This document shows, in pieces, positions 36,705 through 46,061 of a stretch of 64,000 bases of DNA; the stretch's first letter is position 1; every line of letters begins with the position of its first letter. The notes below the pieces were generated by a model. That model worked only from the letters and a program-made list of their open reading frames with translations, did not search any database and was not told the origin of the DNA. The stretch comes from Zhongshania antarctica (GTDB lineage: Bacteria > Pseudomonadota > Gammaproteobacteria > Pseudomonadales > Spongiibacteraceae), in the NCBI RefSeq assembly GCF_014202945.1, contig NZ_JACHHW010000001.1:186001-250000 (forward strand). Direction: 5' to 3'. A program made the position numbers and the translations under genes.

Positions 36705-38119
36705 GGTTGTTGCGTCCCCTCTGCAATTGTTGCCCGTGCAAGCTGTTCCTGGTGGCTGCCCGACACCGGCAAGGTCGCGATATACGCCAGTAAATCTTGC
36801 AGACGTTGAGGACCTTGAATCGTGCTGGTCATTAAGCGCATTTGTGAACCGTACTGATCTTTGGGGTGTTTGCCCCGCCAGCCCATGCTGAAATATTTAA
36901 GCTGCGTGTATAAATACCAGTCGGCCTGCCCTGCCAGTTGCGGCGCCTGCAATGCCGCAGTGCCTTGGCCATTAGCGCCATGACAAACAACACACGGCTG
37001 GTAAACCTGGGCGCCACGCGCCGGATCGCCACCCAAGGTTGAGGTAGCAGCGACCGAGGGTAGGCTTTCAACATAAGCAAGGAGATTATGCAGATCATCG
37101 GCCTTGGGCACCGACTTAGCCATGGCAGCCATTTGTTGGCCGCTGCTGTCTGCTGGGTGAGCCCCGCGGACACCCTCGCGGTAATAGCGCAGCTGGCGAT
37201 CCATATACCACGCCGCCAAACCACTTAAATTAGGTGCTTGCATTGCTGCCAAACCACCACCGTTGATACCGTGGCAGGCGGCACAGGTAGAATACAGTTG
37301 TTTACCCGCCACCAAGTCTGGCGCGGGATTACGCTGAGTTTGGGCAAATGTCGGTTGGCTGTTCAACCACTGTAAATAGGCATCTTCTTCCTCAATAATT
37401 ACCTGGGCGCGCATGGTGAAATGTGCGACGCCGCAGAGTTCTTCACAAAGAATATCAAAGGTGCCAACCCGACTAGGCTCAAACCACTGATAGGTCACGG
37501 TTCCCGGCACCAAATCCATTTTCACTCGAAATTGCGGCACCGCAAAATTGTGTAGCACATCATTTGAGCGTAAAAGCATCTTCACAGGTTTGCCCACCGG
37601 CAAATGCAATTGATGACTGTTTACGATGAGATCGTCCTGGCCTTTGGGGTCTTCAGGGTCAATACCGTAGGGGTTTGTCGCGGTAACAAAACGCGCATCC
37701 GCGCCGCCAAGCTCACCGTCAGCGCCGGGGAACCGAAAAGTCCACTGCCACTGCTGACCAATCGCCTCGACATTCGTCGCCTCACTCGGCACATTCACCA
37801 CCTTGGCCCAGGCAATTAAACCGGGGGTGAGCATGGCGATAACACCGATGGCGGTGAGGCCGGTAAGCCATAACTCTAGCTTTTTACTTTCCGGTTCATA
37901 GTGCGCTTGATGTTTACCGGTATGTTTATAGCGCCACACTACCCACGCCAAAAAACAGTTAACGGCAATAAAAACCAGACCGGTAATCCAGAAGGAGATT
38001 TCGATAGTGGTGTCGATAGCACCCCAATTAGAAGCGATGGGCGTCAGCCACCAAGGGCTGTAGAGATGGAACAGAACCGTGATAATCACCAGTCCTAAAA
38101 TAATTAGTGCTATTACCAT
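36701..38119 (-). CDS. coxB: Cytochrome c oxidase subunit II with two fused cytochrome c domains
   Basis: Electron-entry subunit of about 472 residues. Two N-terminal membrane helices lead to the CuA domain, with ligands His190, Cys225, Glu227, Cys229, His233 and Met236 (CEELCGVAHFTM). Two cytochrome c modules follow, CAACH (279-283) and CVVCH (376-380). They are similar to each other (WYMDRQLRYYREG against WYLYTQLKYFSMG), so they look like an internal duplication. Usual caa3 oxidases carry one such domain. ATG 38119 is preferred over the upstream in-frame start at 38194, with AGGG nearby. Confidence 0.95.
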   Translation of the reverse strand: MVIALIILGLVIITVLFHLYSPWWLTPIASNWGAIDTTIEISFWITGLVFIAVNCFLAWVVWRYKHTGKHQAHYEPESKKLELWLTGLTAIGVIAMLTPGLIAWAKVVNVPSEATNVEAIGQQWQWTFRFPGADGELGGADARFVTATNPYGIDPEDPKGQDDLIVNSHQLHLPVGKPVKMLLRSNDVLHNFAVPQFRVKMDLVPGTVTYQWFEPSRVGTFDILCEELCGVAHFTMRAQVIIEEEDAYLQWLNSQPTFAQTQRNPAPDLVAGKQLYSTCAACHGINGGGLAAMQAPNLSGLAAWYMDRQLRYYREGVRGAHPADSSGQQMAAMAKSVPKADDLHNLLAYVESLPSVAATSTLGGDPARGAQVYQPCVVCHGANGQGTAALQAPQLAGQADWYLYTQLKYFSMGWRGKHPKDQYGSQMRLMTSTIQGPQRLQDLLAYIATLPVSGSHQEQLARATIAEGTQQP

Positions 38120-38912
38120 GACGCATCCCTTATCGAGTTCATCAGGTATCAGTAAAACCTGGCATTGCGCCAGACTGCGTTTACCGCATCCCATTTCATC
38201 AAAGCAACAGTCTTTACGATGACTGCTTATTCTTTTCTGCGAATCCGCTGCTTCGATAAAACGACAGGTTTACATACCGCAAACTACCGAGATTAGCGCC
38301 ATAGACTAGCAACCAGCCCTGCCCTACAACTAATTGTTCAGCAACGATTTATCGCTCTGTAAGCATAGCGGCATATAGTGCAATTACCACCTAAATGCCG
38401 TCACATTATTTTTAGCTATTTACTGGCTTTTTAACAACATTCACGCTGCTTCTGCGCAAGCGAAGTTGAGCTCTAAACTAAAGCAATTGTGGACATTTTA
38501 AAATTATCAACACACAAATAATTTCATTAAATCGAGCTACCATTCAGCAATGACGAGGCCAAAATAAAAAAATTTTATAATATAATTATCTAAAAACAAT
38601 CAGTTGCCGCAATTTTTGCCATCTTAAAACTATACATAAACACCCATTAAAATGAGATTAAATTACTAAAGAAAATATTCTAAGCTTAAAACGGTATAAG
38701 GATCACAGCCCTCTGAACTATTTTGCACGCTAAAAGAGGACTAAGCCTGCGCCACAATAACCCTCCCGCCTCCACAAAAAGGCACTAGCAGTCCCGTTTT
38801 GCATGCCTGCGCCCTATTCAGGGTTTAAATAACGCGACTCGCGATTCCATTAATCCAATAATTCTGCATAAAATAGACCTATATAAAGCAATTAAAATAA
38901 AAAGGAGTCCTG
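38120..38912. other. AT-rich intergenic region between coxB and the Lrp gene
   Basis: Almost 800 bp with no convincing gene on either strand. Around 38480-38720 it is strikingly AT-rich, with runs of A and T. This is where promoters of the oxidase operon (minus) and the Lrp-type gene (plus) should sit. I find no clear FNR/ANR box. A nucleoid-protein binding region is possible. Confidence 0.5.
38845..38874 (+). promoter_or_regulatory. Candidate sigma-70 promoter of the Lrp-type gene
   Basis: TTCCAT (38845-38850) and TAAAAT (38869-38874) are separated by 18 bp, with the start codon 39 bp further on. Only moderate agreement with consensus. Confidence 0.3.
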
Positions 38913-39389
38913 ATGAGTGCCGATTTAAGCCGCCAAGACGTTAATATTCTTAGCATTTTGCAATCTGATGCCAGTAAAACCTCCAGTGAGGTAGCGGATA
39001 TTGTTGGCATGTCGCAGTCGCCATGCTGGCGACGTATTAATCGAATTGAGCAAGACGGCCTCATTCTAAAGAAAGTCGCGGTTCTCAACAGGCAAACACT
39101 CGGTATGGATTTGGTGGTATTTGCCACGGTTAATCTAACTACCTCTGGACGCCAAAACCTCGTGGAATTTGAATCGTCAGTTCGCAATTTTGACGAAGTC
39201 GTCGAGTGCTACACCATGACGGGGATCTGGGATTATATGTTAAAAATAATTGTGAAGGACATTCGCAATTACGAAAGCTTTGTTCGCGACCGCCTATTGG
39301 CCCTACCAATGATTCGCGAACTGCATTCTCATATCGCCGTGACCGAAATTAAAAACACCACAGAGTTACCGCTAAAAACTCAACTTTAG
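38913..39389 (+). CDS. Lrp/AsnC-family transcription regulator
   Basis: 158-residue regulator. An N-terminal helix-turn-helix (DVNILSILQSDASKTSSEVA, SQSPCWRRINRIEQDGLI) is followed by the RAM/AsnC effector domain (CYTMTGIWDYMLKIIVKD). AAGGAG lies 6 nt upstream of the ATG. Members usually respond to amino acids and form octamers. Its target is unknown; the outer-membrane barrel gene downstream on the same strand is a candidate. Confidence 0.93.
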   Translation: MSADLSRQDVNILSILQSDASKTSSEVADIVGMSQSPCWRRINRIEQDGLILKKVAVLNRQTLGMDLVVFATVNLTTSGRQNLVEFESSVRNFDEVVECYTMTGIWDYMLKIIVKDIRNYESFVRDRLLALPMIRELHSHIAVTEIKNTTELPLKTQL

Positions 39390-39477
39390 CCGGGAATAGT
39401 TTTGTACGAGCAAGGCAAGATTGACGGCGCTATGCTAGCTTGTAGGGATGAGATTTCAAATAAAGTGAGTAAGACTA

Positions 39478-40215
39478 TTGACCAGAAAGCAAATTAAAAC
39501 GCTGATATTCAGCGGCATATTATCCATATACTGCACCCAAACGTGGTCTGCAGAAGTCCGCAATAGCCAATCGGGCTTTTTAGATTTTAATGTTTATCCG
39601 TATCTTTCTGATGTCGACAATGACAGTGTTTTCACCTTAAATATTACCGCGACACTTCCCAAGCGTTTTTCCTATTTCAGCTTGCTTAATATAAGCAATC
39701 AGCCTGCCGACAACGAGCTAGGGGACACCACCAACTACTATACGGAGCAAAATATTCGCTGGCAATTTCGCGACTCATCGCCCCTGGATTTAACTGTGCA
39801 GTACAATATGCGCAGCGGCGAAGACAATGATCGACTGCGATTTGGCGTGCGCTGGCGCATAAATGACAGCCCCGCGCTGCAATCCTTTTTCGCCAAAATC
39901 AACTTTAGCTACGCTGTTAATTTACACGCCATTCAAATCGACGACAGCGATGCAAGCGTGTGGCAACTGGAGCATTCATTTGCGCTGCGCTTCCCCTACC
40001 TCAGCGACCGGCTTTATTTAGCAGGATTTATCGATCACACTTTTAATGAAAATTTAGCGATGCAGATACCGTCAAACCCGATCGTTGTCGAAGCACAGCT
40101 TGGCTATCGGCTGATAGAAAATTTATATATTGTCAGCGAATATCGCCTCAATGAGTATCGGCGCAGCGATGTAAACAACCTCGCGATTGGCGTGGAATAC
40201 AAAATAAAGTGGTGA
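39478..40215 (+). CDS. Hypothetical outer-membrane beta-barrel protein
   Basis: 245 residues from a TTG start. The signal peptide is cut near WSA-EV (about residue 25). The rest is a series of amphipathic strands rich in Tyr, Phe and Asn (FNVYPYLSDV, LQSFFAKINFSYAVNL, YIVSEYRLNEY). It ends in an aromatic strand, EYKIKW. This suggests a barrel of about 10-12 strands. No named family is recognised. It lies 88 bp after the Lrp-type gene. Confidence 0.7.
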   Translation: MTRKQIKTLIFSGILSIYCTQTWSAEVRNSQSGFLDFNVYPYLSDVDNDSVFTLNITATLPKRFSYFSLLNISNQPADNELGDTTNYYTEQNIRWQFRDSSPLDLTVQYNMRSGEDNDRLRFGVRWRINDSPALQSFFAKINFSYAVNLHAIQIDDSDASVWQLEHSFALRFPYLSDRLYLAGFIDHTFNENLAMQIPSNPIVVEAQLGYRLIENLYIVSEYRLNEYRRSDVNNLAIGVEYKIKW

Positions 40216-40231
40216 TTTCGCAGGCAGGAGC

Positions 40232-40987
40232 TTAACGCAAAAAGGCTTGGCCACCGTCAATAGGCAAGGTATGGCCAGTGATGTAACTCGCATCGGGGCC
40301 ACACAAAAACACCACCACGCGGCCAACGTCTTCCTCGCAATCACCCACGCGACCAAGGGGAACCGTGCCAAGAAAATCTTCGACGTCATCACCACCGCCT
40401 TCAACCCAGCGACTCATTGCCGGCGACATGGCCAGTGGCATAATGCAGTTAACCCTGACATTGTCTTCGCCCCATTCACAGGCCGCAGCCCGACTCAATG
40501 CTCTAATGGCCTCTTTTGCTGCCGCATAAGCGCCAAATCCGGCGGAGTCGGAACGCATTGCGGCGGAGCTCGCGAGATTAACAATACTGCCATCACCGCG
40601 TAAAAAGGGATAACAGGCTTTCATAAAGCGAAAGGTGGCAAGCGGGCCGGAATCCATGCCCTCTTGGTATTCGTCATCATTTATCTCGAGGAGACGACCC
40701 AGGGGAACAATTTGAGCGTTGTTGACCAAAATATCGATACTGCCAAATTCATCGACAACTTCCATTATGGCGGCGTCGATATCCTCAGCCTCGGTCACGT
40801 CGCAAACAAAGGCTTGAGCCTCACCACCACGGTGGTGAATTTCAGCGCAGGTGGCTTCCAACGTGGCTAATGTTCGTCCCAGCACAGCAACCACGGCACC
40901 CTCGGCGGCAAGCGCAAGTGCAATACCAGCGCCGACCCCCTGACCACCACCGGTGACTACCGCAACTTTATTTTCCAAAATAGCCAT
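40232..40987 (-). CDS. Short-chain dehydrogenase/reductase (SDR), downstream of luxR
   Basis: NAD(P)-dependent oxidoreductase of 251 residues. The cofactor motif TGGGQGVG is near residue 12, NNAQ near 88, the catalytic Ser in NLASSAAM, and YAAAK at about 150-154. The frame includes an ATG three codons earlier, but ATG 40987 has GAGG at workable spacing. It lies 49 bp after the LuxR-type gene and may act on an intermediate of the adjacent meta-cleavage pathway. Confidence 0.9.
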   Translation of the reverse strand: MAILENKVAVVTGGGQGVGAGIALALAAEGAVVAVLGRTLATLEATCAEIHHRGGEAQAFVCDVTEAEDIDAAIMEVVDEFGSIDILVNNAQIVPLGRLLEINDDEYQEGMDSGPLATFRFMKACYPFLRGDGSIVNLASSAAMRSDSAGFGAYAAAKEAIRALSRAAACEWGEDNVRVNCIMPLAMSPAMSRWVEGGGDDVEDFLGTVPLGRVGDCEEDVGRVVVFLCGPDASYITGHTLPIDGGQAFLR

Positions 40988-41036
40988 ACCGCCCATCCTC
41001 AGTTGCTATGAATAAGCAAATCTTCTCTTTCGATAA

Positions 41037-42158
41037 CTAGTCGGCCAGTTGTGCCACACTTTTAAGAATTAGGCGTACTAATAAAGTTTGGCGACTGACA
41101 CCGGTTTTTGAAAAAATCGATCGCAAGTGTGTGCGAGCCGTATTGCGACTCATACCCAGCGCCGCTGAGGCCTCATCAAGCGAAAGGCCATCAGCCAATA
41201 ACAGCGATAACTGCGCTTCGGTAGGGGTAAATCCGAAGAGCTGAATGATCACCGCAACCGGCGCTTCGGCGCCGTATTCCGGGTCGCTAATAAATATCGC
41301 CACGGTGGGTACTGACTTCCCTTCTGACCATTCGGTCATTGGCACCGGCCGCGCTATGACACCAAGGTCAGAAAAGTCACCGTCTCGGCAAACTCGCATC
41401 GCTTCCACTACCGTGGGTTCATCCCCGACCTTATGACTGAGGATGCGGTCTATGAGGCGCTGGAGCTTCTTGGTTGTCGCTTGGTCTCCTAAGATTAAAC
41501 GCCCATCTTCAACCCGTACATCGGGTTCGCGTATAATCAAATGTTCGGCCATACGGTTGCAACTAAGGACCCGACCATTCTCATCTAGAATAATAGTCGC
41601 CAGCGACAAACTTTCCACTGCGCCGGCATAAAGTGCGCGCTCTGACTCAATTTTGTTTAAGCGTACATGCAGGCGCAGTGCCCGCTCTAAATGAGGTAAG
41701 AGGGTATAGATTAAATCGCGATCGGCCTTATTAAAACTGGGCGACTGCTCACCCCGCGCGACGCGTAAGCCCGCGTCCATTTCGCCAGGCACATGGATAT
41801 CAACACCGAGGGAATCGTAAAGCCCAGCAGGTTTCATACACAGATTATAAAGCTCGCTCTCTAGCCAATTCTCACTGGGCACGAGCTCCATTAAACTTTT
41901 CACTTCGCCGGGCCGCAATGATTGAAACGGATCCATAGCGAAAAGCCGCTCTTGATAGCGAGCAATACCTTCCAAATTCCCCCCCACCACCCTCAGTACC
42001 CCCAAACCCTTCTCCGACGGTGGGTTCAGGACTAAAGTCACGGATACGGCGCCCATCAGCTTACACAACACTGACAGAAAATCCTGCCACGGCTCCTCCT
42101 CGAGTGGCCCCTGATAGATTGTGGCAATAATTTCATCAAATGCGGGATCAATAAGCAT
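41037..42158 (-). CDS. LuxR-type transcription regulator with PAS-like sensor region
   Basis: 373 residues. The N-terminal and middle part appears to be a GAF/PAS-like sensor (IILDENGRVLSCNRMAEHLI near residue 195). The C-terminal helix-turn-helix is FTPTEAQLSLLLADGL, with the recognition helix ALGMSRNTARTHLRSIFSK. The architecture resembles regulators of aromatic or steroid catabolism in other bacteria. Its position inside the meta-cleavage cluster makes it the likely controller of that operon; the inducer is unknown. Confidence 0.88.
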   Translation of the reverse strand: MLIDPAFDEIIATIYQGPLEEEPWQDFLSVLCKLMGAVSVTLVLNPPSEKGLGVLRVVGGNLEGIARYQERLFAMDPFQSLRPGEVKSLMELVPSENWLESELYNLCMKPAGLYDSLGVDIHVPGEMDAGLRVARGEQSPSFNKADRDLIYTLLPHLERALRLHVRLNKIESERALYAGAVESLSLATIILDENGRVLSCNRMAEHLIIREPDVRVEDGRLILGDQATTKKLQRLIDRILSHKVGDEPTVVEAMRVCRDGDFSDLGVIARPVPMTEWSEGKSVPTVAIFISDPEYGAEAPVAVIIQLFGFTPTEAQLSLLLADGLSLDEASAALGMSRNTARTHLRSIFSKTGVSRQTLLVRLILKSVAQLAD

Positions 42159-42239
42159 AACGGAATGAACGACCCTTCTTATATGTTTGGGCCGCTAGTA
42201 TAACCGAGAACAATGAACAGGAAAGTGCTAGCGCGTCCA

Positions 42240-42269
42240 CTCCTCGACACATCGCTGTCTGTCGAGGAG
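42240..42269. repeat. Perfect 10-bp hairpin between aldolase and luxR genes
   Basis: CTCCTCGACA (42240-42249) pairs exactly with TGTCGAGGAG (42260-42269) around a 10-nt loop. It follows the aldolase stop on the minus strand but has no T-run. It may be a processing or attenuation element, or an operator. A similar sequence occurs at 58171. Confidence 0.6.
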
Positions 42270-42298
42270 CATACGCTGTAGGGCGGGCGTTTAGGGCC

Positions 42299-43327
42299 TT
42301 AAATTAAGCCGCGCGCTTTCGCCATATCCAGCGCCAAATCCTCAATCATATCCTCTTGCCCGCCGACCGTGCGCCGCTTGCCAAGCTCAACCAAAATATC
42401 ACGGGATGACACCCCGTATTTTTCAGCAGCGCGCTTGGCAAACAGCAAAAACGAGGAATACACACCGGCATAACCTAAGGTCAACGAATCACGATCAATT
42501 CTGATCGGGCTGTCCATGATAGGGGTAACCAAATCCTCGGCAACATCCATGATTTTATAGAGATCAATGCCATGATTAACGCCCATACGGTCCATTACCG
42601 CCACCAAGACCTCCAGCGGTGTATTCCCCGCACCGGCCCCTAAGCCCGCCACCGAGCCATCAATGCGGTTCGCCCCAGCCTCAACCGCCACCAGCGAATT
42701 CATCACTCCTAGACTGAGATTGTGGTGGGCGTGGAATCCAAGTTCAGTCTCGGGCTTCAGTTCCCGACGCAAGAGCGCAATACGCTCCTTAACCTGATCG
42801 GGCAATAAATAGCCTGCAGAATCCGTGCAGTAAATACAATTAGCGCCAAATGACTCCATGAGCTTAGCCTGCTCGACAATTTGCTCGGCCTCGATCATAT
42901 GGGTCATCATTAAGAAGCCGACGGTATCGAGGCCCATCTGCGCCGCCATGCCAATATGCTGCTCTGAAACATCGGCTTCGGTGCAGTGGGTGGCAACCCG
43001 AATGGTTGTTACGCCCAAATCTGCGGCCATCTTCAGGTGATCAACCGTACCAATACCCGGCAGTAATAACGCCGAAATTTTCGCGTTTTTTACAACGCCA
43101 ATCACGGCTTTGAGGTACTCTTCGTCGCTGTGAGCGGGGAAGCCATAATTCACCGAAGCGCCACCCAAGCCGTCGCCGTGGGTCACTTCGATTAGCGGCA
43201 TACCCGCCTCGTCTAAGCCCCGGGCAATGCTCTTCATTTCATCCAAGGAGATTTGGTGCTGTTTGGCGTGCATGCCATCGCGCAGGCACATATCGTGTAA
43301 AACGACTTTTTTACCGCGTAAATCCAT
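42299..43327 (-). CDS. mhpE: 4-hydroxy-2-oxovalerate aldolase
   Basis: Splits 4-hydroxy-2-oxoacids to pyruvate and an aldehyde, normally acetaldehyde, at the end of meta-cleavage. 342 residues. [16 protein letters not shown] at the N-terminus provides the catalytic Arg and the metal Asp; [12 protein letters not shown] supplies the metal-binding histidines. [14 protein letters not shown] near the end is typical. The gene is 12 bp after the acylating aldehyde dehydrogenase, with which this enzyme forms a channelling complex. Confidence 0.96.
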   Translation of the reverse strand: MDLRGKKVVLHDMCLRDGMHAKQHQISLDEMKSIARGLDEAGMPLIEVTHGDGLGGASVNYGFPAHSDEEYLKAVIGVVKNAKISALLLPGIGTVDHLKMAADLGVTTIRVATHCTEADVSEQHIGMAAQMGLDTVGFLMMTHMIEAEQIVEQAKLMESFGANCIYCTDSAGYLLPDQVKERIALLRRELKPETELGFHAHHNLSLGVMNSLVAVEAGANRIDGSVAGLGAGAGNTPLEVLVAVMDRMGVNHGIDLYKIMDVAEDLVTPIMDSPIRIDRDSLTLGYAGVYSSFLLFAKRAAEKYGVSSRDILVELGKRRTVGGQEDMIEDLALDMAKARGLI

Positions 43328-43339
43328 TATCGTATCCCC

Positions 43340-44254
43340 TTAAGCAGCCGTCGGCTTTAATGTTAAACGGCCAGCCAATATTTCTTCGGCAAACATTTCA
43401 GCGGTGCGCAAGCCCGCTGCAGTCATAATGTCGAGATTACCCGCGTATTTAGGCAAAAAGTCGCCAAGCCCCTCTACTTCCATAAAAATGGATACCCGAT
43501 TGCCATCGAACACTGGGCCATTTTTAAGGCGGTAACCGGGTACGTATTTTTGCACTTCAGCAACCATGGCATGTACTGAGGCTGTTATCGCTGCCTGATC
43601 GGGAGTATCGACTGTTAGGCAATGGATAGTGTCACGCATCATTAACGGTGGCTCAGCAGGGTTGATGACAATAATCGCCTTACCTTTGGTCGCGCCGCCC
43701 ACTTGCTCAACCGCGCCAGCGGTTGTGCGGGTGAACTCATCAATATTCTTGCGAGTACCAGGCCCAACAGAACGCGAACTCACCGTGGCGACAATCTCGC
43801 CGTAGCTCACTTTTTGTACCCGTGACACGGCCGCTACCATTGGTATGGTTGCCTGGCCGCCACACGTCACCATATTGACGTTCATGCAGCCCTCGGCAAG
43901 CGCGTCATTCAAATTAACCGGCGGCACGCAGTAAGGACCAATGGCCGCGGGCGTCAAATCGATCATGAGAGCGCCCTGTTCATTTACCTTGCGAGAATTC
44001 TCCGCGTGAACATAGGCTGACGTTGCATCAAAGCAAATCTGCACACCATCTGCACGCATCGTTGGCACCATACCGTCAACACCCGCAGAGGTGACCTTTA
44101 AGCCCATGTCAGCCGCCCGCGTTAAACCCGGCGAGTCTGGATCAACACCCACCATCCACACCGGCTCGATAAACTCAGAGCGAAGTGCCTTCATCAATAA
44201 ATCAGTGCCAATATTGCCCGGACCAATTATTGCTGCCTTAATTTTTTCAGCCAT
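43340..44254 (-). CDS. mhpF: Acetaldehyde dehydrogenase (CoA-acylating)
   Basis: Turns acetaldehyde (or a homologue) into acyl-CoA with NAD and CoA. 304 residues. The Rossmann start [18 protein letters not shown] and the catalytic cysteine in [14 protein letters not shown] (about residue 131) are intact. Paired with the aldolase downstream, it completes the lower meta-cleavage pathway to pyruvate and acetyl-CoA. Homologues in steroid degradation use longer aldehydes, so the chain length cannot be read from the sequence. Confidence 0.96.
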   Translation of the reverse strand: MAEKIKAAIIGPGNIGTDLLMKALRSEFIEPVWMVGVDPDSPGLTRAADMGLKVTSAGVDGMVPTMRADGVQICFDATSAYVHAENSRKVNEQGALMIDLTPAAIGPYCVPPVNLNDALAEGCMNVNMVTCGGQATIPMVAAVSRVQKVSYGEIVATVSSRSVGPGTRKNIDEFTRTTAGAVEQVGGATKGKAIIVINPAEPPLMMRDTIHCLTVDTPDQAAITASVHAMVAEVQKYVPGYRLKNGPVFDGNRVSIFMEVEGLGDFLPKYAGNLDIMTAAGLRTAEMFAEEILAGRLTLKPTAA

Positions 44255-44298
44255 TATTGTTAACTCTCATAGTAAATTCAGGTGCCGTCGATATTTCT

Positions 44299-45087
44299 TT
44301 ACACAAACTGCACAGCGGCGCGACCAATTCCGTGTAGCTCCATGGTCATTTTGTCGCCAGCTTGAACGGACTCAAGTGGCACTAGTGAACCCGACAAAAT
44401 AACCTCGCCCGCTTTAAAAGGAATCCCAAAGCGGCCCAAGGTATTCGCCAGCCAGGCCACTGCCGTGAGTGGGTTGCCCTGTACTGCACTACCCAGACCT
44501 TCACTGAGCAGCTCGCCATTTTTCCACACGGTAATTTTTAAATTGGGTAAATCCAAACCTTTCGGGTCTGCGCTGGCATCGCCAAGCACATAGACACCGC
44601 AAGAAGCATTGTCAGCAACTGTGTCTTGGATTTGAATTTTCCAATCGCTAATGCGCGAATCAACAATTTCAAAACACGGCATAATACATTCTGTAGCGGC
44701 CAAAACATCGGCCTCGGTGACACCGGGCCCCTGTAGGTCTGCTTTGAGCTTAAAGCCAATTTCGGCTTCTGCTCGGGGCTGGATCATATTACCGGCAACC
44801 GGCACATCGGCGCCGTTGGCGTACGCCATCGCATCGGTTAAAAAGCCAAAATCAGGTTGATGAACACCGAGCATGTCCTGCACGACTTTACTGGTCACCC
44901 CGATTTTTTTACCAACCACCACCTCGCCGTCATCTTCTAGACGACGCTTTAGCATCTGCAGGGAAATATAATAGGCATCATCAAGCGTAATGCCTGGCGC
45001 TTGTTCAGTGAGCGGTGAGATAGGCTGAAAGCTGCGCATTGCGGTATACAAGGCATTACCCAGCGCTTCAATTTCTTGTTTGTGCAT
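44299..45087 (-). CDS. 2-keto-4-pentenoate hydratase/2-oxo-3-hexenedioate decarboxylase family
   Basis: 262-residue fumarylacetoacetate-hydrolase-related enzyme. VVGKKIGVTSKVVQDMLG and RAEAEIGFKL provide the metal-binding Glu pair; GSAVQGNPLTAVAWLANTL is the conserved C-terminal stretch. Because a hydrolase is encoded directly upstream, hydratase activity (2-hydroxydienoate to 4-hydroxy-2-oxoacid) fits better than decarboxylase. The downstream aldolase would use its product. Confidence 0.92.
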   Translation of the reverse strand: MHKQEIEALGNALYTAMRSFQPISPLTEQAPGITLDDAYYISLQMLKRRLEDDGEVVVGKKIGVTSKVVQDMLGVHQPDFGFLTDAMAYANGADVPVAGNMIQPRAEAEIGFKLKADLQGPGVTEADVLAATECIMPCFEIVDSRISDWKIQIQDTVADNASCGVYVLGDASADPKGLDLPNLKITVWKNGELLSEGLGSAVQGNPLTAVAWLANTLGRFGIPFKAGEVILSGSLVPLESVQAGDKMTMELHGIGRAAVQFV

Positions 45088-45088
45088 A

Positions 45089-45922
45089 TTAATTATTTCT
45101 CAAAAAATCGGCGGTATTGCGATTAAACATGTCCCGGTGTTCTACCATGACCCAGTGGCCACACTCAGAAACTAAGGTTAAGCGAATATGGCGACAATTT
45201 TTGGCAAGGGTTTGTATGCCGGTTTCCGGCATCATTTTTTCATTCACACCCCAAAAAGCCAAAACTGGGCATTCGATTTCTTGGAGGCGAGACGCCATAT
45301 TGGGCACTATCATCGAGGTAATAACTTGGCTATTTTGTTGTTGAAATATACCCCAGCGTTCATTGATAAGCTGTTGGTCAACGACGCTATCGTCGTACAC
45401 CAAGCCCCGACGAATAAAGTCCTCTAAGCGCTCCGGCGCCATCGGCCCAGAAGTAAATACCTCCTTCATCACCTGCATACCAGGCATATGAAAATAATCC
45501 GCCTGCTCCTCAATACCGCCCGGCGCCATCAGCACCAGCTTATTGACGCTAGCCGGATTATCTAAGGTGTACTTAATCGCAATGGCGCCACCTAGGGAGT
45601 TGCCAATAAGAGCACAGCGCTCAACGCCAAGCTGGGCGAGTAATTGCTGAACACATTCAACAAAGAAATCCAAATGATATTGAACATCCTCGGGCTTATC
45701 GGAATAACCATAGCCAATAAGATCAGGCACAATGACGCGAAAGCCCTGTTCAACTAAATAGGGATAGTTGTACTTGAAGTTGCTGTGGCCACTTGCGCCA
45801 CTGCCGCTGCCGTGCAGAAATACCACAACAGGCCCAACGCCTTGATCCAAGTAGTGAATACGCTGGCCATTCGCTAGCGTGGCATACTGACCCTCTGGTA
45901 AACCCGCGATCTGTAATGCCAT
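45089..45922 (-). CDS. Alpha/beta hydrolase, meta-cleavage-product C-C hydrolase-like
   Basis: Predicted to hydrolyse the C-C bond of a ring-cleavage product, giving an acid and a 2-hydroxydienoate. 277 residues. HGSGSGASGHSN is the oxyanion region, GNSLGG the nucleophile elbow (about residue 108), and CGHWVMVEH carries the catalytic His. The usual acid Asp (as in GRNDxxxP) is replaced by Glu in GVNEKMMP. ATG 45922 is chosen because it has GGGGAG upstream; the frame is open to 45976. One base separates it from the hydratase. Confidence 0.88.
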   Translation of the reverse strand: MALQIAGLPEGQYATLANGQRIHYLDQGVGPVVVFLHGSGSGASGHSNFKYNYPYLVEQGFRVIVPDLIGYGYSDKPEDVQYHLDFFVECVQQLLAQLGVERCALIGNSLGGAIAIKYTLDNPASVNKLVLMAPGGIEEQADYFHMPGMQVMKEVFTSGPMAPERLEDFIRRGLVYDDSVVDQQLINERWGIFQQQNSQVITSMIVPNMASRLQEIECPVLAFWGVNEKMMPETGIQTLAKNCRHIRLTLVSECGHWVMVEHRDMFNRNTADFLRNN

Positions 45923-46061
45923 TTTGATGTTCTCCCCGCTTATAGGAGACCATGCCAAACCACGCCGGGCCAACACCGTCTCACCGCTATTTTAGAGCAA
46001 GGATTTTACCGAATTGCCCCGCGCTCCCTAATACCCCATATGGACGACAGCTGGACTCACA

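Noticed and set aside
38400-38900. AT-rich stretch as a mobile or phage island
   Set aside because: No integrase, transposase, direct-repeat ends or tRNA gene is present, and flanking genes have normal composition.
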